A DNA stretch of 64,000 bases, from contig JAQGDQ010002389.1 in NCBI GenBank assembly GCA_030141605.1, positions 124,001 to 188,000 of the forward strand. The letters run 5' to 3'. The translations under genes were made by a program, and so were the position numbers. Position 1 is the stretch's first letter. Each line of letters begins with the position of its first letter. The notes under the pieces are model-generated. The model did no database searches and had not been told where the DNA came from. It saw only the letters and a program-made list of their open reading frames with translations. Positions 8,731-18,082 of this stretch are shown in pieces. This stretch comes from Tubiluchus corallicola (Eukaryota > Priapulida > Priapulimorpha > Priapulimorphida > Tubiluchidae).

Positions 8731-10053
8731 TTAAAAAAAGGCGATAAGCTCCTTAAGGAATTCAGGAATCTCATTCGGATTTGAGGATAGCTTTTTTTCC
8801 AGCTCTTCTAAAGATTCGTATTTTTTCAAAAATTCCTCTATTTTAGAGGATTTAAAATTATATCTTTTCAATAGCGTTATAAGCCCTAAAGCGTCGTCTT
8901 TTGACCAGGAGGCAGAAATATTCTCTTTCAGTAATTTCCTTAATTCTTTTATCATTACATTATATATTTCAGTATTCAGCCTCACCTGCTCTTTCCCGAT
9001 ATGAGAATGCAACTTTTTCTCATATTCCTTTAACTGTTTCTGATACTTTTCTCGTTCTTTCTGATCTTTTGTATCACGACACAATTCTTTTAAAGGATCC
9101 ATAATTTCATTGAAATACTCCTCATCCATTCCTCCTTTCCAATACGCTTTCCTCACACCTTCTGCATCCTCAAAACTAGATTCAAAAATATTAGCCTCTA
9201 TAAAGGATGAGTCAGCAAAAGACGCCTGAGCAAAAACAGCTCCTTTAAGATCGGAACAGTTAAGGTGCGCACCGGTAAGATTAGCGCCATTTAGGTGCGC
9301 ATTACTAAGAACAGCATTATTCAACTCCGCCTTAGTAAGATCAGCGCCATTAAGATTGGCGTTTGCTAAATTGATTTGATAGTAAGGATTCAACTTTAAG
9401 ATTGGGTGCTCTCCTTTAAACAAAAGATCGAGGAGACTTTGAATCTCAATAGAAGGTTCTGAGTATGTTTTTTTATTATGTAACTTCTTATTTAATTCTA
9501 TTTCCTCTGCGGTCAGCAAGCGGGAATAATGTTTCTTATACTCCTTTTCATTGGTTTTTTCCCGAATATAGGACAGTAAAATACCAAAAATCTGGCTTTG
9601 ATAACTCTTATCATTCTTCGCTAGACCATAAAGAACGTAGGCGCCTTTTAAACGGATATTCGCATTTTCGTGCTCTAAACTCTGAACAAAATCACTGAAG
9701 ATTTTCTGAGACAAGATTTTTTTGTCATGATCCTTTTGGTGAATCAAGGTCTCTTCCATGGTTTTAGTGCGCCGAAAGTAAATATAAAGGCCCCATATTA
9801 CAATCAACGCGGCGGACATAAATCCATAACGACCCGAAAGTGCCCATTTATATTCTGTTGTGCTAATATTCATAGCTAAGCCTGGTGTCCCTGTTAAATC
9901 ATAAAACAGATGATATAGGGCGCCTGAAGACCAGAAAAAAATCCCGAAACCGGCAAAAAGAAACAGGCAAGTGGCAATTACAAGAAGACAAAGTATAAAA
10001 TTCTCACATTCTCTCTTCTTTTTTCCCTTATTTTCCATGTTTTTACCTTTCAT
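8731..10053 (-). CDS. Membrane-anchored pentapeptide-repeat protein (short paralogue)
   Basis: A 440-residue protein with two membrane helices near the N-terminus (about residues 19-44 and 77-93), a charged linker, a helical HEAT-like segment (LEHENANIRLKGAYVLYGLA, about 128-147), then four to five decapeptide units of the A(D/N)LxxA(x)L pentapeptide type (about 228-280). The C-terminal third is charged and helical. Pentapeptide repeats fold into a right-handed beta-helix; some members mimic DNA, but here the function is unknown. It is a paralogue of the 579-residue protein next door, sharing the TM pair, the HEAT-like segment, EIQ(S/T)LLDLL and the tail. Two ATGs, 10053 and 10038, each have a purine-rich site at good spacing, so the exact start is undecided. 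Confidence 0.85.
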   Translation of the reverse strand: MKGKNMENKGKKKRECENFILCLLVIATCLFLFAGFGIFFWSSGALYHLFYDLTGTPGLAMNISTTEYKWALSGRYGFMSAALIVIWGLYIYFRRTKTMEETLIHQKDHDKKILSQKIFSDFVQSLEHENANIRLKGAYVLYGLAKNDKSYQSQIFGILLSYIREKTNEKEYKKHYSRLLTAEEIELNKKLHNKKTYSEPSIEIQSLLDLLFKGEHPILKLNPYYQINLANANLNGADLTKAELNNAVLSNAHLNGANLTGAHLNCSDLKGAVFAQASFADSSFIEANIFESSFEDAEGVRKAYWKGGMDEEYFNEIMDPLKELCRDTKDQKEREKYQKQLKEYEKKLHSHIGKEQVRLNTEIYNVMIKELRKLLKENISASWSKDDALGLITLLKRYNFKSSKIEEFLKKYESLEELEKKLSSNPNEIPEFLKELIAFF

Positions 10054-10090
10054 GTGCTATTCCTATTTATGAATCCTCTTTCCTGAAACA

Positions 10091-10119
10091 GTTATACATA
10101 TATATTCAGCTCTCATCAA
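10091..10119 (-). promoter_or_regulatory. Sigma-70-like promoter for the short pentapeptide-repeat gene
   Basis: On the minus strand TTGATG (10119-10114), a 17-nt spacer and TATAAC (10096-10091) precede the gene starting at 10053. It is a near copy of the promoter at 8643-8671. Confidence 0.55.
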
Positions 10120-10158
10120 CACAATTCAACGAGGGTTTTGAGTGCCGCTCTTAGGAGT

Positions 10159-11898
10159 TCAATCGGCGAGGTGGGAAGTAAGTTTCTTAAGAAACTCTGG
10201 AATCTCATCCGGATTTGAGGATAGCTTTTTTTCCAGATCTTCCCAAGATCCGTATTCTTCCAAAAAGTCCGCTATTTTAGAGAACTCCTCTATTTCATAG
10301 GATTTAAAATTATATCCTTTCAATAGCGTTATAAGCTCTGAAATATCGTCTTTTGACCAAGAGTCAGAAGATTTCTTTTCCAGAAATTGCTTTAGTTTTT
10401 CTCTCATTATCTTGTATAACGCAGAATACAGCATTACTGGCTCTTTGCCAATATGAGAACGCAGTCTTTCTTCATATCCCTCTAACTTTTTCTGATACTC
10501 TTCTCGTCTTTCCTGGTTTTTTATATAAGGCAATGGTTCTTTGAGAGAGCTCATAATTTCATTGAAATACTCTTCACTTATTCCTCCTTTCCAGTACGCA
10601 AAATTTATGCCTTTCGCATCTTCTAAATTAGATTCCAAAACTGTAGACTCTATAAAATATGCCTCGGCAATTTTAGCCTTATCAAAAACAGCTCCTTTAA
10701 GATTAGCAAAGTTAAGGTGCGCATCGGTAAGAATAGCGCCCTTCAGGTGCGCAAGACTAAGACAAGCGTCATTCAGGTGAGCCTTTCTAAGAAGAGCACC
10801 ATTCAGGCTCGCATAATTAAGACAAGCGCCATTCAGGCTCGCATAATTAAGATTAGCGCCATTCAATTCCGCCTCAGTAAGAACAGCACCATTCAGGTGC
10901 GCATAATTAAGATAAGCGCCATTCAGGTGAGCCTTTCTAAGAACAGCACCATTCAGGCTCGCATAAAAAAGATAAGCGCCATTCAATTCCGCCTCAGTAA
11001 GAACAGCGCCATTCAGGTGCGCATAATGAAATTCAGCGCAACGCAATTTCGCCCCAGTAAGAACAGCGCCATTCAGGTGCGCATAATTAAGACTAGAGAC
11101 ATTCAGGCTCGCACAATTAAGATAAGCGCCATTCAGGCTCGCATAATTAAGATTAGAGACATTCAATTCCGCCCCAGTAAGAACAGCATCATTCAGGTGC
11201 GCATAATTAAGATAAGCGCCTCTCAGGTGAGCCTTTCTAAGAACAGCGCCATTAAGATTGGCGTTTGTTAAATTGATTTTATAGGACGAATCCAGCTCGA
11301 AAATTGAATTCTTCCCTATAAGTAAAAGATCGAGAAGGGTTTGAATCTCTATAGAAGGTTTTGAATAGGTTTTCCTATTATTCCGGTTTCTTTGTTCTTC
11401 TGGAAGCGGGCATGAATAATGCTTCTTATAGCCCTCCTCATTCGTTTTTTCCCGGATATAAGCCAGCAAAATATCAAAAACCTGGCTTTGGTAATTCTTA
11501 TCATTTTTCGCCAGATCATAAAGAGCATAGACCCCACCCAAACGAACGCTTGTATTTTCATTTCCCAAATTCTTAACAGCATTGTCAAAAATTGTCTGAG
11601 ATAAGGCTTTTCCATCATGTTCTTTTTGATGAGCTAACGTCTTTTCCATAGCTTCAGCACGCCGAGAGTTGCTATAGAAATTCCAAATTAAAGCCAATCC
11701 ACCGACTAAAGCTCCATAATGGAACAAAAACTCCCACTTATACTCTTTTAGGCTAATATTCTCATTTGGTGTTCCTACCCAAGAAGAAAGAAAATCATAT
11801 AGATTGTTTGTAGGCGGTATAATAATCAAGAGCACACCGGTTACAACGATCACAGCTACAACGAGCCACTTCTTTTCTTTTTCCTGATGCTCTTTCAT
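10159..11898 (-). CDS. Membrane-anchored pentapeptide-repeat protein (long paralogue)
   Basis: A 579-residue protein with two N-terminal membrane helices (about 11-30 and 53-65), a HEAT-like segment (LGNENTSVRLGGVYALYDLA) and a long pentapeptide-repeat solenoid from about residue 207 to 410. The solenoid consists of about 19 decapeptides such as AHLNGAVLTG, ASLNGAYLNC and AELNGAYLFY. The charged C-terminal region matches the short paralogue. The N-terminal amphipathic body and tail are conserved between the two, so the main difference is the number of repeat units. Predicted topology is an inner-membrane anchor with a cytoplasmic beta-helix. GGGAG lies about 8 nt before the ATG. Function unknown; no toxin, restriction or gyrase-related neighbour points to one. 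Confidence 0.87.
   Translation of the reverse strand: MKEHQEKEKKWLVVAVIVVTGVLLIIIPPTNNLYDFLSSWVGTPNENISLKEYKWEFLFHYGALVGGLALIWNFYSNSRRAEAMEKTLAHQKEHDGKALSQTIFDNAVKNLGNENTSVRLGGVYALYDLAKNDKNYQSQVFDILLAYIREKTNEEGYKKHYSCPLPEEQRNRNNRKTYSKPSIEIQTLLDLLLIGKNSIFELDSSYKINLTNANLNGAVLRKAHLRGAYLNYAHLNDAVLTGAELNVSNLNYASLNGAYLNCASLNVSSLNYAHLNGAVLTGAKLRCAEFHYAHLNGAVLTEAELNGAYLFYASLNGAVLRKAHLNGAYLNYAHLNGAVLTEAELNGANLNYASLNGACLNYASLNGALLRKAHLNDACLSLAHLKGAILTDAHLNFANLKGAVFDKAKIAEAYFIESTVLESNLEDAKGINFAYWKGGISEEYFNEIMSSLKEPLPYIKNQERREEYQKKLEGYEERLRSHIGKEPVMLYSALYKIMREKLKQFLEKKSSDSWSKDDISELITLLKGYNFKSYEIEEFSKIADFLEEYGSWEDLEKKLSSNPDEIPEFLKKLTSHLAD
10681..11270. repeat. 30-bp tandem coding repeat within the long pentapeptide gene
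   Basis: About 19 imperfect units of 30 bp encode one decapeptide (two pentapeptides) each. A plus-strand unit typically reads AGCGCCATTCAGGTGCGCAT with variable flanks. Some units are almost the same at DNA level and alternate between a few types (AHLNG, ASLNG, AELNG), which suggests recent expansion by slippage or unequal exchange. The short paralogue has only four to five units. Confidence 0.85.
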
Positions 11899-11949
11899 GG
11901 GTATATCTCCCTGTTTACGGCGCCTCTTTTCTGTTCATATTCCTTTATA

Positions 11950-12351
11950 CTACAATTTTAAAAAATTCTGCCGAACACGCCCTCCTTGAAACTTGTAAAA
12001 CAAAAAAACAAGCACAATCAACGGAAGAAGAAGATAGACAGAAAATAAAACAGCCGTCACTCCCGCCGCGATCAAAATAATCGCGATACTCGATCGAAAA
12101 AGATACCTCTTGAAAGAAGCTTTGTCACGCCGCCAGGAAATTCCACAGCGAAACGCCATGATCGTAAAAAACCCTATCAGCCCTAAAATCAAAATCGTAA
12201 CCGTAAAGGAGATCATCCCCCCGAAAAACGCGCCCGTCAACACAAGCCAACCAACAATAACAAGAATTGCCAGTACCGTAAATAAAGGAGTCGGTAATGA
12301 AAAAACCTTTTTTTTCAGCTGGTCTATTTTATTTTCAAATGTATTTTCCAT
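11950..12351 (-). CDS. Small multi-pass membrane protein, unknown function
   Basis: A 133-residue protein with about four hydrophobic helices (residues about 20-42, 44-63, 84-103 and 104-121), a short basic loop (CGISWRRDKASFKRYLFR) between the second and third, and a basic C-terminus (KFQGGRVRQNFLKL). I do not recognise the family. The ATG at 12351 has AAGGA 6 nt upstream; a TTG two codons earlier overlaps that site and is rejected. It is the first gene of a leftward run leading into the two pentapeptide-repeat proteins, 51 nt upstream of the long one, so they may be co-transcribed. Confidence 0.75.
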   Translation of the reverse strand: MENTFENKIDQLKKKVFSLPTPLFTVLAILVIVGWLVLTGAFFGGMISFTVTILILGLIGFFTIMAFRCGISWRRDKASFKRYLFRSSIAIILIAAGVTAVLFSVYLLLPLIVLVFLFYKFQGGRVRQNFLKL

Positions 12352-12596
12352 AAACAATCCTTATAAAATCTCTATTTCAACTTAATCTAAAATCTCTGCC
12401 TTAAATTATAGAGTTATCCCAGAAAAAATAAAATTCAACCCTCTTTGGAAAAATTTCTAATATATTCAATAAGAAACATCATAAAATATATTCTGAAAAC
12501 AAACGCGTGATCCTTTCAATCTCTTTGTTTTATTATGGTTTCAGCTTTATTTTCAGCTTCTCCAGCTATTTTAATTATCAGGAATTTTATTCCTAT

Positions 12597-12625
12597 TTGT
12601 GTTTTTTCACATAATCGACTATACT
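12597..12625 (+). promoter_or_regulatory. Putative promoter of the DASS symporter gene
   Basis: TTGTGT (12597-12602), a 17-nt spacer and TATACT (12620-12625) lie 37 nt before the chosen start. The rest of the 310-nt gap from 12352 is AT-rich and otherwise featureless. Confidence 0.45.
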
Positions 12626-12661
12626 ATTTCTAAAATTACAAATATAACAGGAGCTTCTATC

Positions 12662-14173
12662 ATGGAAAATACAGCGCAAACTTTCGCTCATCAAAATACA
12701 CAATACCGTTACAATATGGCAACGCTATTCTGGTTTAAAGGGTTTATCCTTGGACTGCTCGCTTTTGCCATCCCCTTTCTGTCCGATCCACCTGGCGATA
12801 TGAAACAGGATGCCTGGCATGTCGCCGGAATGATGCTCATGATGGCATTCTGGTGGGGATTTGAAATTATCCCTCTGGCCGTTACAGCCCTTATCCCTAT
12901 TGTTCTTCTCCCTCTTTTGAATATTATGCCTGTCAATAATGTTCTCCATAGCTATGCTCATCCTATTGTTTTTCTTTTCCTAGGCGGGTTTGCGCTCGGT
13001 GTCGCTATCGAAAAATGTAACCTTCATAAACGCATTGCTCTGCATATTATCGCCATGTTCGGCGTTCATCCCAAACGAATTATCGCCGGATTCATGTGCG
13101 CAACAGCCTTCTTCAGCATGTGGATCAGCAATACCGCAACCGCCATCATGATGCTGCCAATGGCTCTCTCTGTTGTCTATCTGATGGAAAGCAACTATGA
13201 AAATAAAGAAGAGGCCCGCCCATTCGCCATCGCGATCCTGCTCTCTGTCGCCTACGCCGCCAGTATCGGAGGCGTGAGCACAATCATCGGAACTCCCCCA
13301 AACGGAATTCTCGCAGGATACTTAAGAGAAACCCATCAGATTGATATTTCCATCAGCGACTGGATGATCATCGGGATTCCTATCTCCTTAGCAATGCTCG
13401 CCGCCACATGGGCATGGTTAACCCTCCCGCTGAAAAATCTAAAAATCGATGGCGAAAAATTACAATCCATCTTTCAAGAACATCGTTCAGAACTCGGAAT
13501 CCTCAGCCGCGCAGAGCTCCTTGTCGCCATTGTTTTCTTCTTTACAGCCGCGTCATGGATCCTGCGAAAACAAATCAACGCTATTTTCCAGCTCAACCTT
13601 ACCGATACAATCATCGCAATCTCCGCAATGATTGTCCTCTTTCTTACTCCTGTCAATCTCAGAAAAAAAGAATTCCTTATGGACTGGAATAGCGCAAAAA
13701 GAATCCCATGGGACGCTCTTCTCCTTTTCGGAGGCGGACTGGCACTCGCCGGTGGAATTAAATTCAGCGGACTCGCTGTCTGGATAGCTCAAATTCTCGA
13801 AAATTTCGAAAATATCAGCACGCTCGTCGTTATCCTATTCTCTGTTTTCATCATTATCTTCCTGACAGAGCTCAACAGTAATACAGCAACAGCCGCAACA
13901 TTCATCCCTCTGCTGGGAATCACAGCTTTAACATTTAATATCGACTTACTTTATCTGCTTGTTCCCACAACAATTGCCGCCAGCTTCGCTTTTATGATGC
14001 CTGTCGCAACTCCCCCCAATACCATTGTCTATGGAGCCGGATATCTCACAATCCGCGATATGATGGTCAAAGGTCTGGTGCTTAATATTATAGGTATCGC
14101 TATCGTTATCACTATTACCTATTTCCTGACACAGAAACTTTCTCTTTTTGAGTTTCCTGTTCCCGCTTTATAA
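12662..14173 (+). CDS. DASS-family (SLC13) divalent anion:sodium symporter
   Basis: A 503-residue inner-membrane protein with about 11-12 hydrophobic segments. Both SNT signatures of the DASS family are present: SMWISNTATAIMMLP in the first half and ELNSNTATAATFIPLLG in the second, which bind sodium and the substrate carboxylates. The substrate loops GVSTIIGTPPNGILAGYL and VATPPNTIVYGAG are also conserved. Likely substrates are C4-dicarboxylates such as succinate, malate or fumarate, though sulfate is handled by relatives. The ATG at 12662 has AGGAG 8 nt upstream and is preferred to an upstream in-frame start. The gene is monocistronic and ends at a strong hairpin. Its codons look slightly more G+C-rich than the neighbours. 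Confidence 0.93.
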   Translation: MENTAQTFAHQNTQYRYNMATLFWFKGFILGLLAFAIPFLSDPPGDMKQDAWHVAGMMLMMAFWWGFEIIPLAVTALIPIVLLPLLNIMPVNNVLHSYAHPIVFLFLGGFALGVAIEKCNLHKRIALHIIAMFGVHPKRIIAGFMCATAFFSMWISNTATAIMMLPMALSVVYLMESNYENKEEARPFAIAILLSVAYAASIGGVSTIIGTPPNGILAGYLRETHQIDISISDWMIIGIPISLAMLAATWAWLTLPLKNLKIDGEKLQSIFQEHRSELGILSRAELLVAIVFFFTAASWILRKQINAIFQLNLTDTIIAISAMIVLFLTPVNLRKKEFLMDWNSAKRIPWDALLLFGGGLALAGGIKFSGLAVWIAQILENFENISTLVVILFSVFIIIFLTELNSNTATAATFIPLLGITALTFNIDLLYLLVPTTIAASFAFMMPVATPPNTIVYGAGYLTIRDMMVKGLVLNIIGIAIVITITYFLTQKLSLFEFPVPAL

Positions 14174-14196
14174 CTTTCACTTTTTCCTTTAAAAAA

Positions 14197-14220
14197 TGAG
14201 GCAGAAAATTTTCTGCCTCA
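14197..14220. terminator. Bidirectional hairpin terminator
   Basis: A perfect 24-bp palindrome: arms TGAGGCAGAAAA and TTTTCTGCCTCA, with T-rich flanks on both sides. It lies between the convergent DASS (+) and GH3 (-) genes and can serve both. Confidence 0.85.
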
Positions 14221-14241
14221 CTCTTTTCTCACGCTTCCCTT

Positions 14242-16614
14242 TTAGTGAATTTCAACACGCGTCACCATACGCCACCGCTTTCCAAGATAGCGTTTCTTGC
14301 CCTTTAAAGAAACAAGCCCCTCATAATGAATATCCATAGACGAGGAACCAATCATCACTCTTATATCGCCAGGCTCAAGCACACGATTAAAATCCATATC
14401 TGTAAAACTTAACACATCCACAGGAATCTTAAAAACAACCCTTTTAGACTCCCTTGACTCCAAGTCAATACGAGCAAAGCCTTTTAACTCCCTCTCTGGT
14501 CGAACAACCGTCGCATACAAATCCTGAACATACAGCTGCACAATCTCTGTGCCAAAACGCTTTCCCTCATTCGTAATAATACAGCTGACTTCAATCTCCC
14601 CATCCATTGGAGCTTCCGAAGAAATCACACACTCACGATAAGAAAAATATGTATAGCTTAAACCATGCCCAAAAGGATAAATAGCGCCATAATGAAACGC
14701 CGCCGGCATTCCCGGACTCTTCACTTTATCATTGTAAAAAAACGGTTGCGCTCCAGCGGAGTGGCTAAAAGATAAACTTGTCTTAGCACTCGGATTAACC
14801 TTTCCCATCACAATATCCGCTATGGAGGCCGCTCCCTCTTCTCCCGGGAAACCCGCCCATATAATCGCAGCAGCCTCTTTAAACGCTCTTCCAAGATAAT
14901 AAGGGCGACCACTCAACATCACAAGAATAATAGGAACACCCGTATCTAAAAGTGAATCAACAAGCTGCTGCTGAATACCCGGCAAAGCCAAACTATCCGT
15001 ATCCGAACCTTCCCCGACTGTCCCAGTCTGAAAAAGACCTGTCTGATCGCCAACAACAACAATAACCGCATCCGCTTCTTTCGCAATAAGGCAAGCTGGA
15101 GCAATTCCAGAATCATCCTTATCAAATATCAATCCATCATCGCGCAGCTGATGCGCTAATGAATTCCCAGGGAAAACAGCAGCGTTAATTGCACGCTCCT
15201 TTAAAATACCACACCCCTTCTCATAAGAAAGATCCATAAACTTCTCTTTAAAAGCCTCTAAAACCGTTTTCGCCCCTTGTTCCGTCCCATTTATCCCTTG
15301 AGCGATTAAATGAATAGGAAAATGGTATCCTCCAAAAAACGCAAGAGAATCTGACGCCAAAGGACCTGTAATCGCTACTTTTTTATCCGAGCTCAAAGGA
15401 AGAATTCCCTCATTACGTAAAAGAACAATCGATTGATCAGCAGCTTCCCGAGATAATTTCTTATGCGCACGACATCCTAAAATATCTCCCGATCCTGCCG
15501 TGTATGGTTGCTCAAAAAGCCCAAGACGAAACTTAAATAACAACATTCTGAAAACAGCCTCGTCAATATCTTCAAGCGTAACCATCCCTCTTTTAAGAGC
15601 CTCCTTTAAATGAACATAACAGCTTGGATCAGGCAACTCAACATCAAGACCTGCCTTAAGAGCAAGCGCTGCCGCTTCAACCTCGTCCTGAGCAACACGA
15701 TGCTGGGTATGAAGCAAAGAAACAGCCATATAATCAGCAACAATAAGGCCGTCAAATCCCCACGACTTTCTTAAAATATCCGACAATAATCTTTTAGAAG
15801 AAGTCGCCGGCTCATTGTCAATATCATGATAAGCCGGCATGACAGAAGCCGCGTTCCCAAGCTTAACTACCATCTCAAAAGGCAATAAAAAAATATCATA
15901 AAGCTCCCGTAGACCAATATGCACAGGCGCATGATTACGCCCTCCTTCACTATATGAATGGCCAGCATAATGCTTCAATGTAGCGAGAACCTCACGATCC
16001 CTTCCCTGTATTCCCTTGACATACGCTAAAGCCATCAGCCCTGTATGATACGGATCTTCACTAAAGGTCTCCTCTGTACGCCCCCAGCGAACATCACGAC
16101 TTACATCCAACACCGGCGCCAATATCTGACGCGCTCCAATAGAAAGAGCCTCTTTGCGAATAGCTTCCCCAATAGATTCGATCAATGCCTCATTCCAGCT
16201 CATTCCATAATTTGTCGCATTGGGAAATAAAGTGCCTCCCTTCCCCATCAAACCCGCAAGCCCTTCCTCATGCGACATCAAAGGGATACCCAAACGTGTT
16301 TCCTCAACTAAATATTTCTGAATATTATTTAAGCCGGAAATAACTTCCCTACACTCTGTCGGATAAGAACCAAGAGGTCGGGTGAATTGCCCAAGACCAT
16401 GATGAAGTATATCTTCAGCCTTTAACCACTCTTTATTCGAACGCCAAAAACCACGTGCATTCTCAGGGAAACAATAACGAAAACTTCCATCCTCCCGTAA
16501 ACGCGCCCATATGGAAACTAGCTGAGCAATCTTCTCATCCAATGCCATTTGGCTTTGTAAATTCTTAGCACGGATTTCTGCAGATAAAGATCCATCTTTA
16601 TATATTTCAGACAT
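14242..16614 (-). CDS. Glycoside hydrolase family 3 beta-glucosidase-like enzyme
   Basis: A 790-residue retaining exo-glycosidase that releases terminal beta-linked glucose or xylose. No signal peptide is seen, so it probably acts in the cytoplasm on imported oligosaccharides. The N-terminal barrel carries SHEEGLAGLMGKGGTLFP, APVLDVSRDVRWGRTEETFSEDP, TLKHYAGHSYSEGGRNHAP and the nucleophile region GFDGLIVADYMAV. The second alpha/beta sandwich domain begins near AGSGDILGC and includes VVVGDQTG. A fibronectin-like C-terminal domain follows (EIVQLYVQDLYATVVRPERELKGF). The start at 16614 has GAGAAG just upstream. It is the last gene of the leftward glycoside locus, 32 nt after the GH1 gene. Confidence 0.93.
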   Translation of the reverse strand: MSEIYKDGSLSAEIRAKNLQSQMALDEKIAQLVSIWARLREDGSFRYCFPENARGFWRSNKEWLKAEDILHHGLGQFTRPLGSYPTECREVISGLNNIQKYLVEETRLGIPLMSHEEGLAGLMGKGGTLFPNATNYGMSWNEALIESIGEAIRKEALSIGARQILAPVLDVSRDVRWGRTEETFSEDPYHTGLMALAYVKGIQGRDREVLATLKHYAGHSYSEGGRNHAPVHIGLRELYDIFLLPFEMVVKLGNAASVMPAYHDIDNEPATSSKRLLSDILRKSWGFDGLIVADYMAVSLLHTQHRVAQDEVEAAALALKAGLDVELPDPSCYVHLKEALKRGMVTLEDIDEAVFRMLLFKFRLGLFEQPYTAGSGDILGCRAHKKLSREAADQSIVLLRNEGILPLSSDKKVAITGPLASDSLAFFGGYHFPIHLIAQGINGTEQGAKTVLEAFKEKFMDLSYEKGCGILKERAINAAVFPGNSLAHQLRDDGLIFDKDDSGIAPACLIAKEADAVIVVVGDQTGLFQTGTVGEGSDTDSLALPGIQQQLVDSLLDTGVPIILVMLSGRPYYLGRAFKEAAAIIWAGFPGEEGAASIADIVMGKVNPSAKTSLSFSHSAGAQPFFYNDKVKSPGMPAAFHYGAIYPFGHGLSYTYFSYRECVISSEAPMDGEIEVSCIITNEGKRFGTEIVQLYVQDLYATVVRPERELKGFARIDLESRESKRVVFKIPVDVLSFTDMDFNRVLEPGDIRVMIGSSSMDIHYEGLVSLKGKKRYLGKRWRMVTRVEIH

Positions 16615-16646
16615 TATTTCTTCTCTCACTCACTAAAATTTACCAA

Positions 16647-17999
16647 TCATGACATTTTGCTATGCTCTTTCATTAAACGCTTCAGAAAATAACCACTTTC
16701 TTTAATCGTGCGCTTCTGAGTCTTGTAATCCACATGGACTAAACCAAATCGTCTACCATATCCCCATGCCCACTCAAAATTATCCATTAATGACCAAGCA
16801 TAATATCCTTTCAAGGGAATTCCTTTTTCCAAAGCTCTTGCAACAGCTTGCAAATGCTGCATGATATAAAACACACGCCCAGTATCATGAACCGTTCCCT
16901 GCTCGGTAACACGATCAGAGCTCGCCATACCATTCTCGGTAATATAACATGGCGGCAACTGGTAACGCCCATACAATAAAAGAAGAAGATCCGTCAGCCC
17001 TTCCGGATAAATCTCCCAATCCATCTCTGTCGTCGGCAGCCCTTGAGGAACAACACGAGAAAAAGGATAACGATCCGCACCAGAATCATTTGCAATCCAA
17101 TGAGAGGAATAATAGTTCAATCCCCAAAAATCAAGCGGTTGAGAAATTAACGCCATATCCTCCACTGAAACATCAGGAAACTCCCCTGAAAACGCATCCA
17201 TAACCTCCTTAGGATAATATCCTCGAAAAACCGGCATAGCAAAAACATCATTGAAAAAACAAAAACTCCTTTGCGCCGCTTTTTGATCCTCCTTCTTCTC
17301 AGAATTCGGATAAAAAGGGGCCATATTCAACACAATACCACATTGCGATCCGGGTACATTCTTGCGAAGAGTCTCAATTCCTATCCCATGCGCCAGCAAT
17401 AAATGATGAACAACATGAAATAAAACATTATACCCATTCTTTATACCTGGCGCATGCTCACCGAATAAATAACTTACATACGAAGAGCAAAACGGTTCGT
17501 TTAAAGTCGTATAAAAAGAAACACGCTCTCCAAGTCGACGACTCACAATATCCGTATATTCTCCAAAAGCATACGCCGTATCCCTATTTTCCCATCCTCC
17601 ATTACGCTGCAATGCACTCGGTAAATCCCAATGATATAATGTTAAATTCGGCACAATTCCTCTCGCTAATAAGCCATCGACTAAACGCTCATAAAAATCA
17701 AGCCCCTTTTCATTAACATTTCCTCTTCCCTCAGGGAGAACGCGCGGCCAGGAAACAGAAAATCGATAACTCTTAAATCCCAACGACGCTATGAGATTTA
17801 AATCGTCTTCCAAACGATGATAATGATCACAAGCCACATCACCTGTATCCCCTCCTAAAATACGCCCCTTCTCACGGCAAAAATCATCCCATATGCTCAT
17901 GCCACGTCCATCATCTCGATAAGCACCTTCTATTTGATAGGATGAAGTGGCAACACCAAAAAAAAAATCTTTTGGGAAATCATTTGCTTTTATAACCAT
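16647..17999 (-). CDS. Glycoside hydrolase family 1 beta-glucosidase
   Basis: A 450-residue cytoplasmic retaining beta-glycosidase of the BglA/BglB type. It begins with the family signature FFFGVATSSYQIEGA (residues about 12-26). The general acid/base is Glu168 in TTLNEPF and the nucleophile Glu355 in YITENGM. WSLMDNFEWAWGYGRRFGLVHVDY near the C-terminus forms the aglycone and sugar subsite. Likely substrates are unphosphorylated beta-glucosides such as cellobiose, or related beta-mannosides; 6-phospho specificity cannot be excluded from sequence alone. GGGAG lies 9 nt before the ATG. It follows the decayed permease genes and precedes GH3, all leftward. Confidence 0.95.
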   Translation of the reverse strand: MVIKANDFPKDFFFGVATSSYQIEGAYRDDGRGMSIWDDFCREKGRILGGDTGDVACDHYHRLEDDLNLIASLGFKSYRFSVSWPRVLPEGRGNVNEKGLDFYERLVDGLLARGIVPNLTLYHWDLPSALQRNGGWENRDTAYAFGEYTDIVSRRLGERVSFYTTLNEPFCSSYVSYLFGEHAPGIKNGYNVLFHVVHHLLLAHGIGIETLRKNVPGSQCGIVLNMAPFYPNSEKKEDQKAAQRSFCFFNDVFAMPVFRGYYPKEVMDAFSGEFPDVSVEDMALISQPLDFWGLNYYSSHWIANDSGADRYPFSRVVPQGLPTTEMDWEIYPEGLTDLLLLLYGRYQLPPCYITENGMASSDRVTEQGTVHDTGRVFYIMQHLQAVARALEKGIPLKGYYAWSLMDNFEWAWGYGRRFGLVHVDYKTQKRTIKESGYFLKRLMKEHSKMS

Positions 18000-18082
18000 A
18001 TTTTCGTACTCCCTTTATTATTCTCATGCTATTAAAATGTTGTAAAACACACCCTGTAGATTCTGTAAAATCTTATATAGAC

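Noticed and set aside
10681-11270. Possible CRISPR-like array because of regular 30-bp repetition
   Set aside because: Units are contiguous without unique spacers and are in frame with a pentapeptide solenoid; no cas gene is present.
10717-11271. 184-codon open frame antisense to the long pentapeptide-repeat gene
   Set aside because: Its sequence is a simple periodic echo of the 30-bp repeat (xIQARIIKxSA units), it has no ribosome-binding site, and the sense frame encodes a recognisable family.
8251-12661. Duplicate of the tRNA-Ser 3' end as an attachment site
   Set aside because: No second copy of the T-arm and acceptor sequence was seen downstream.
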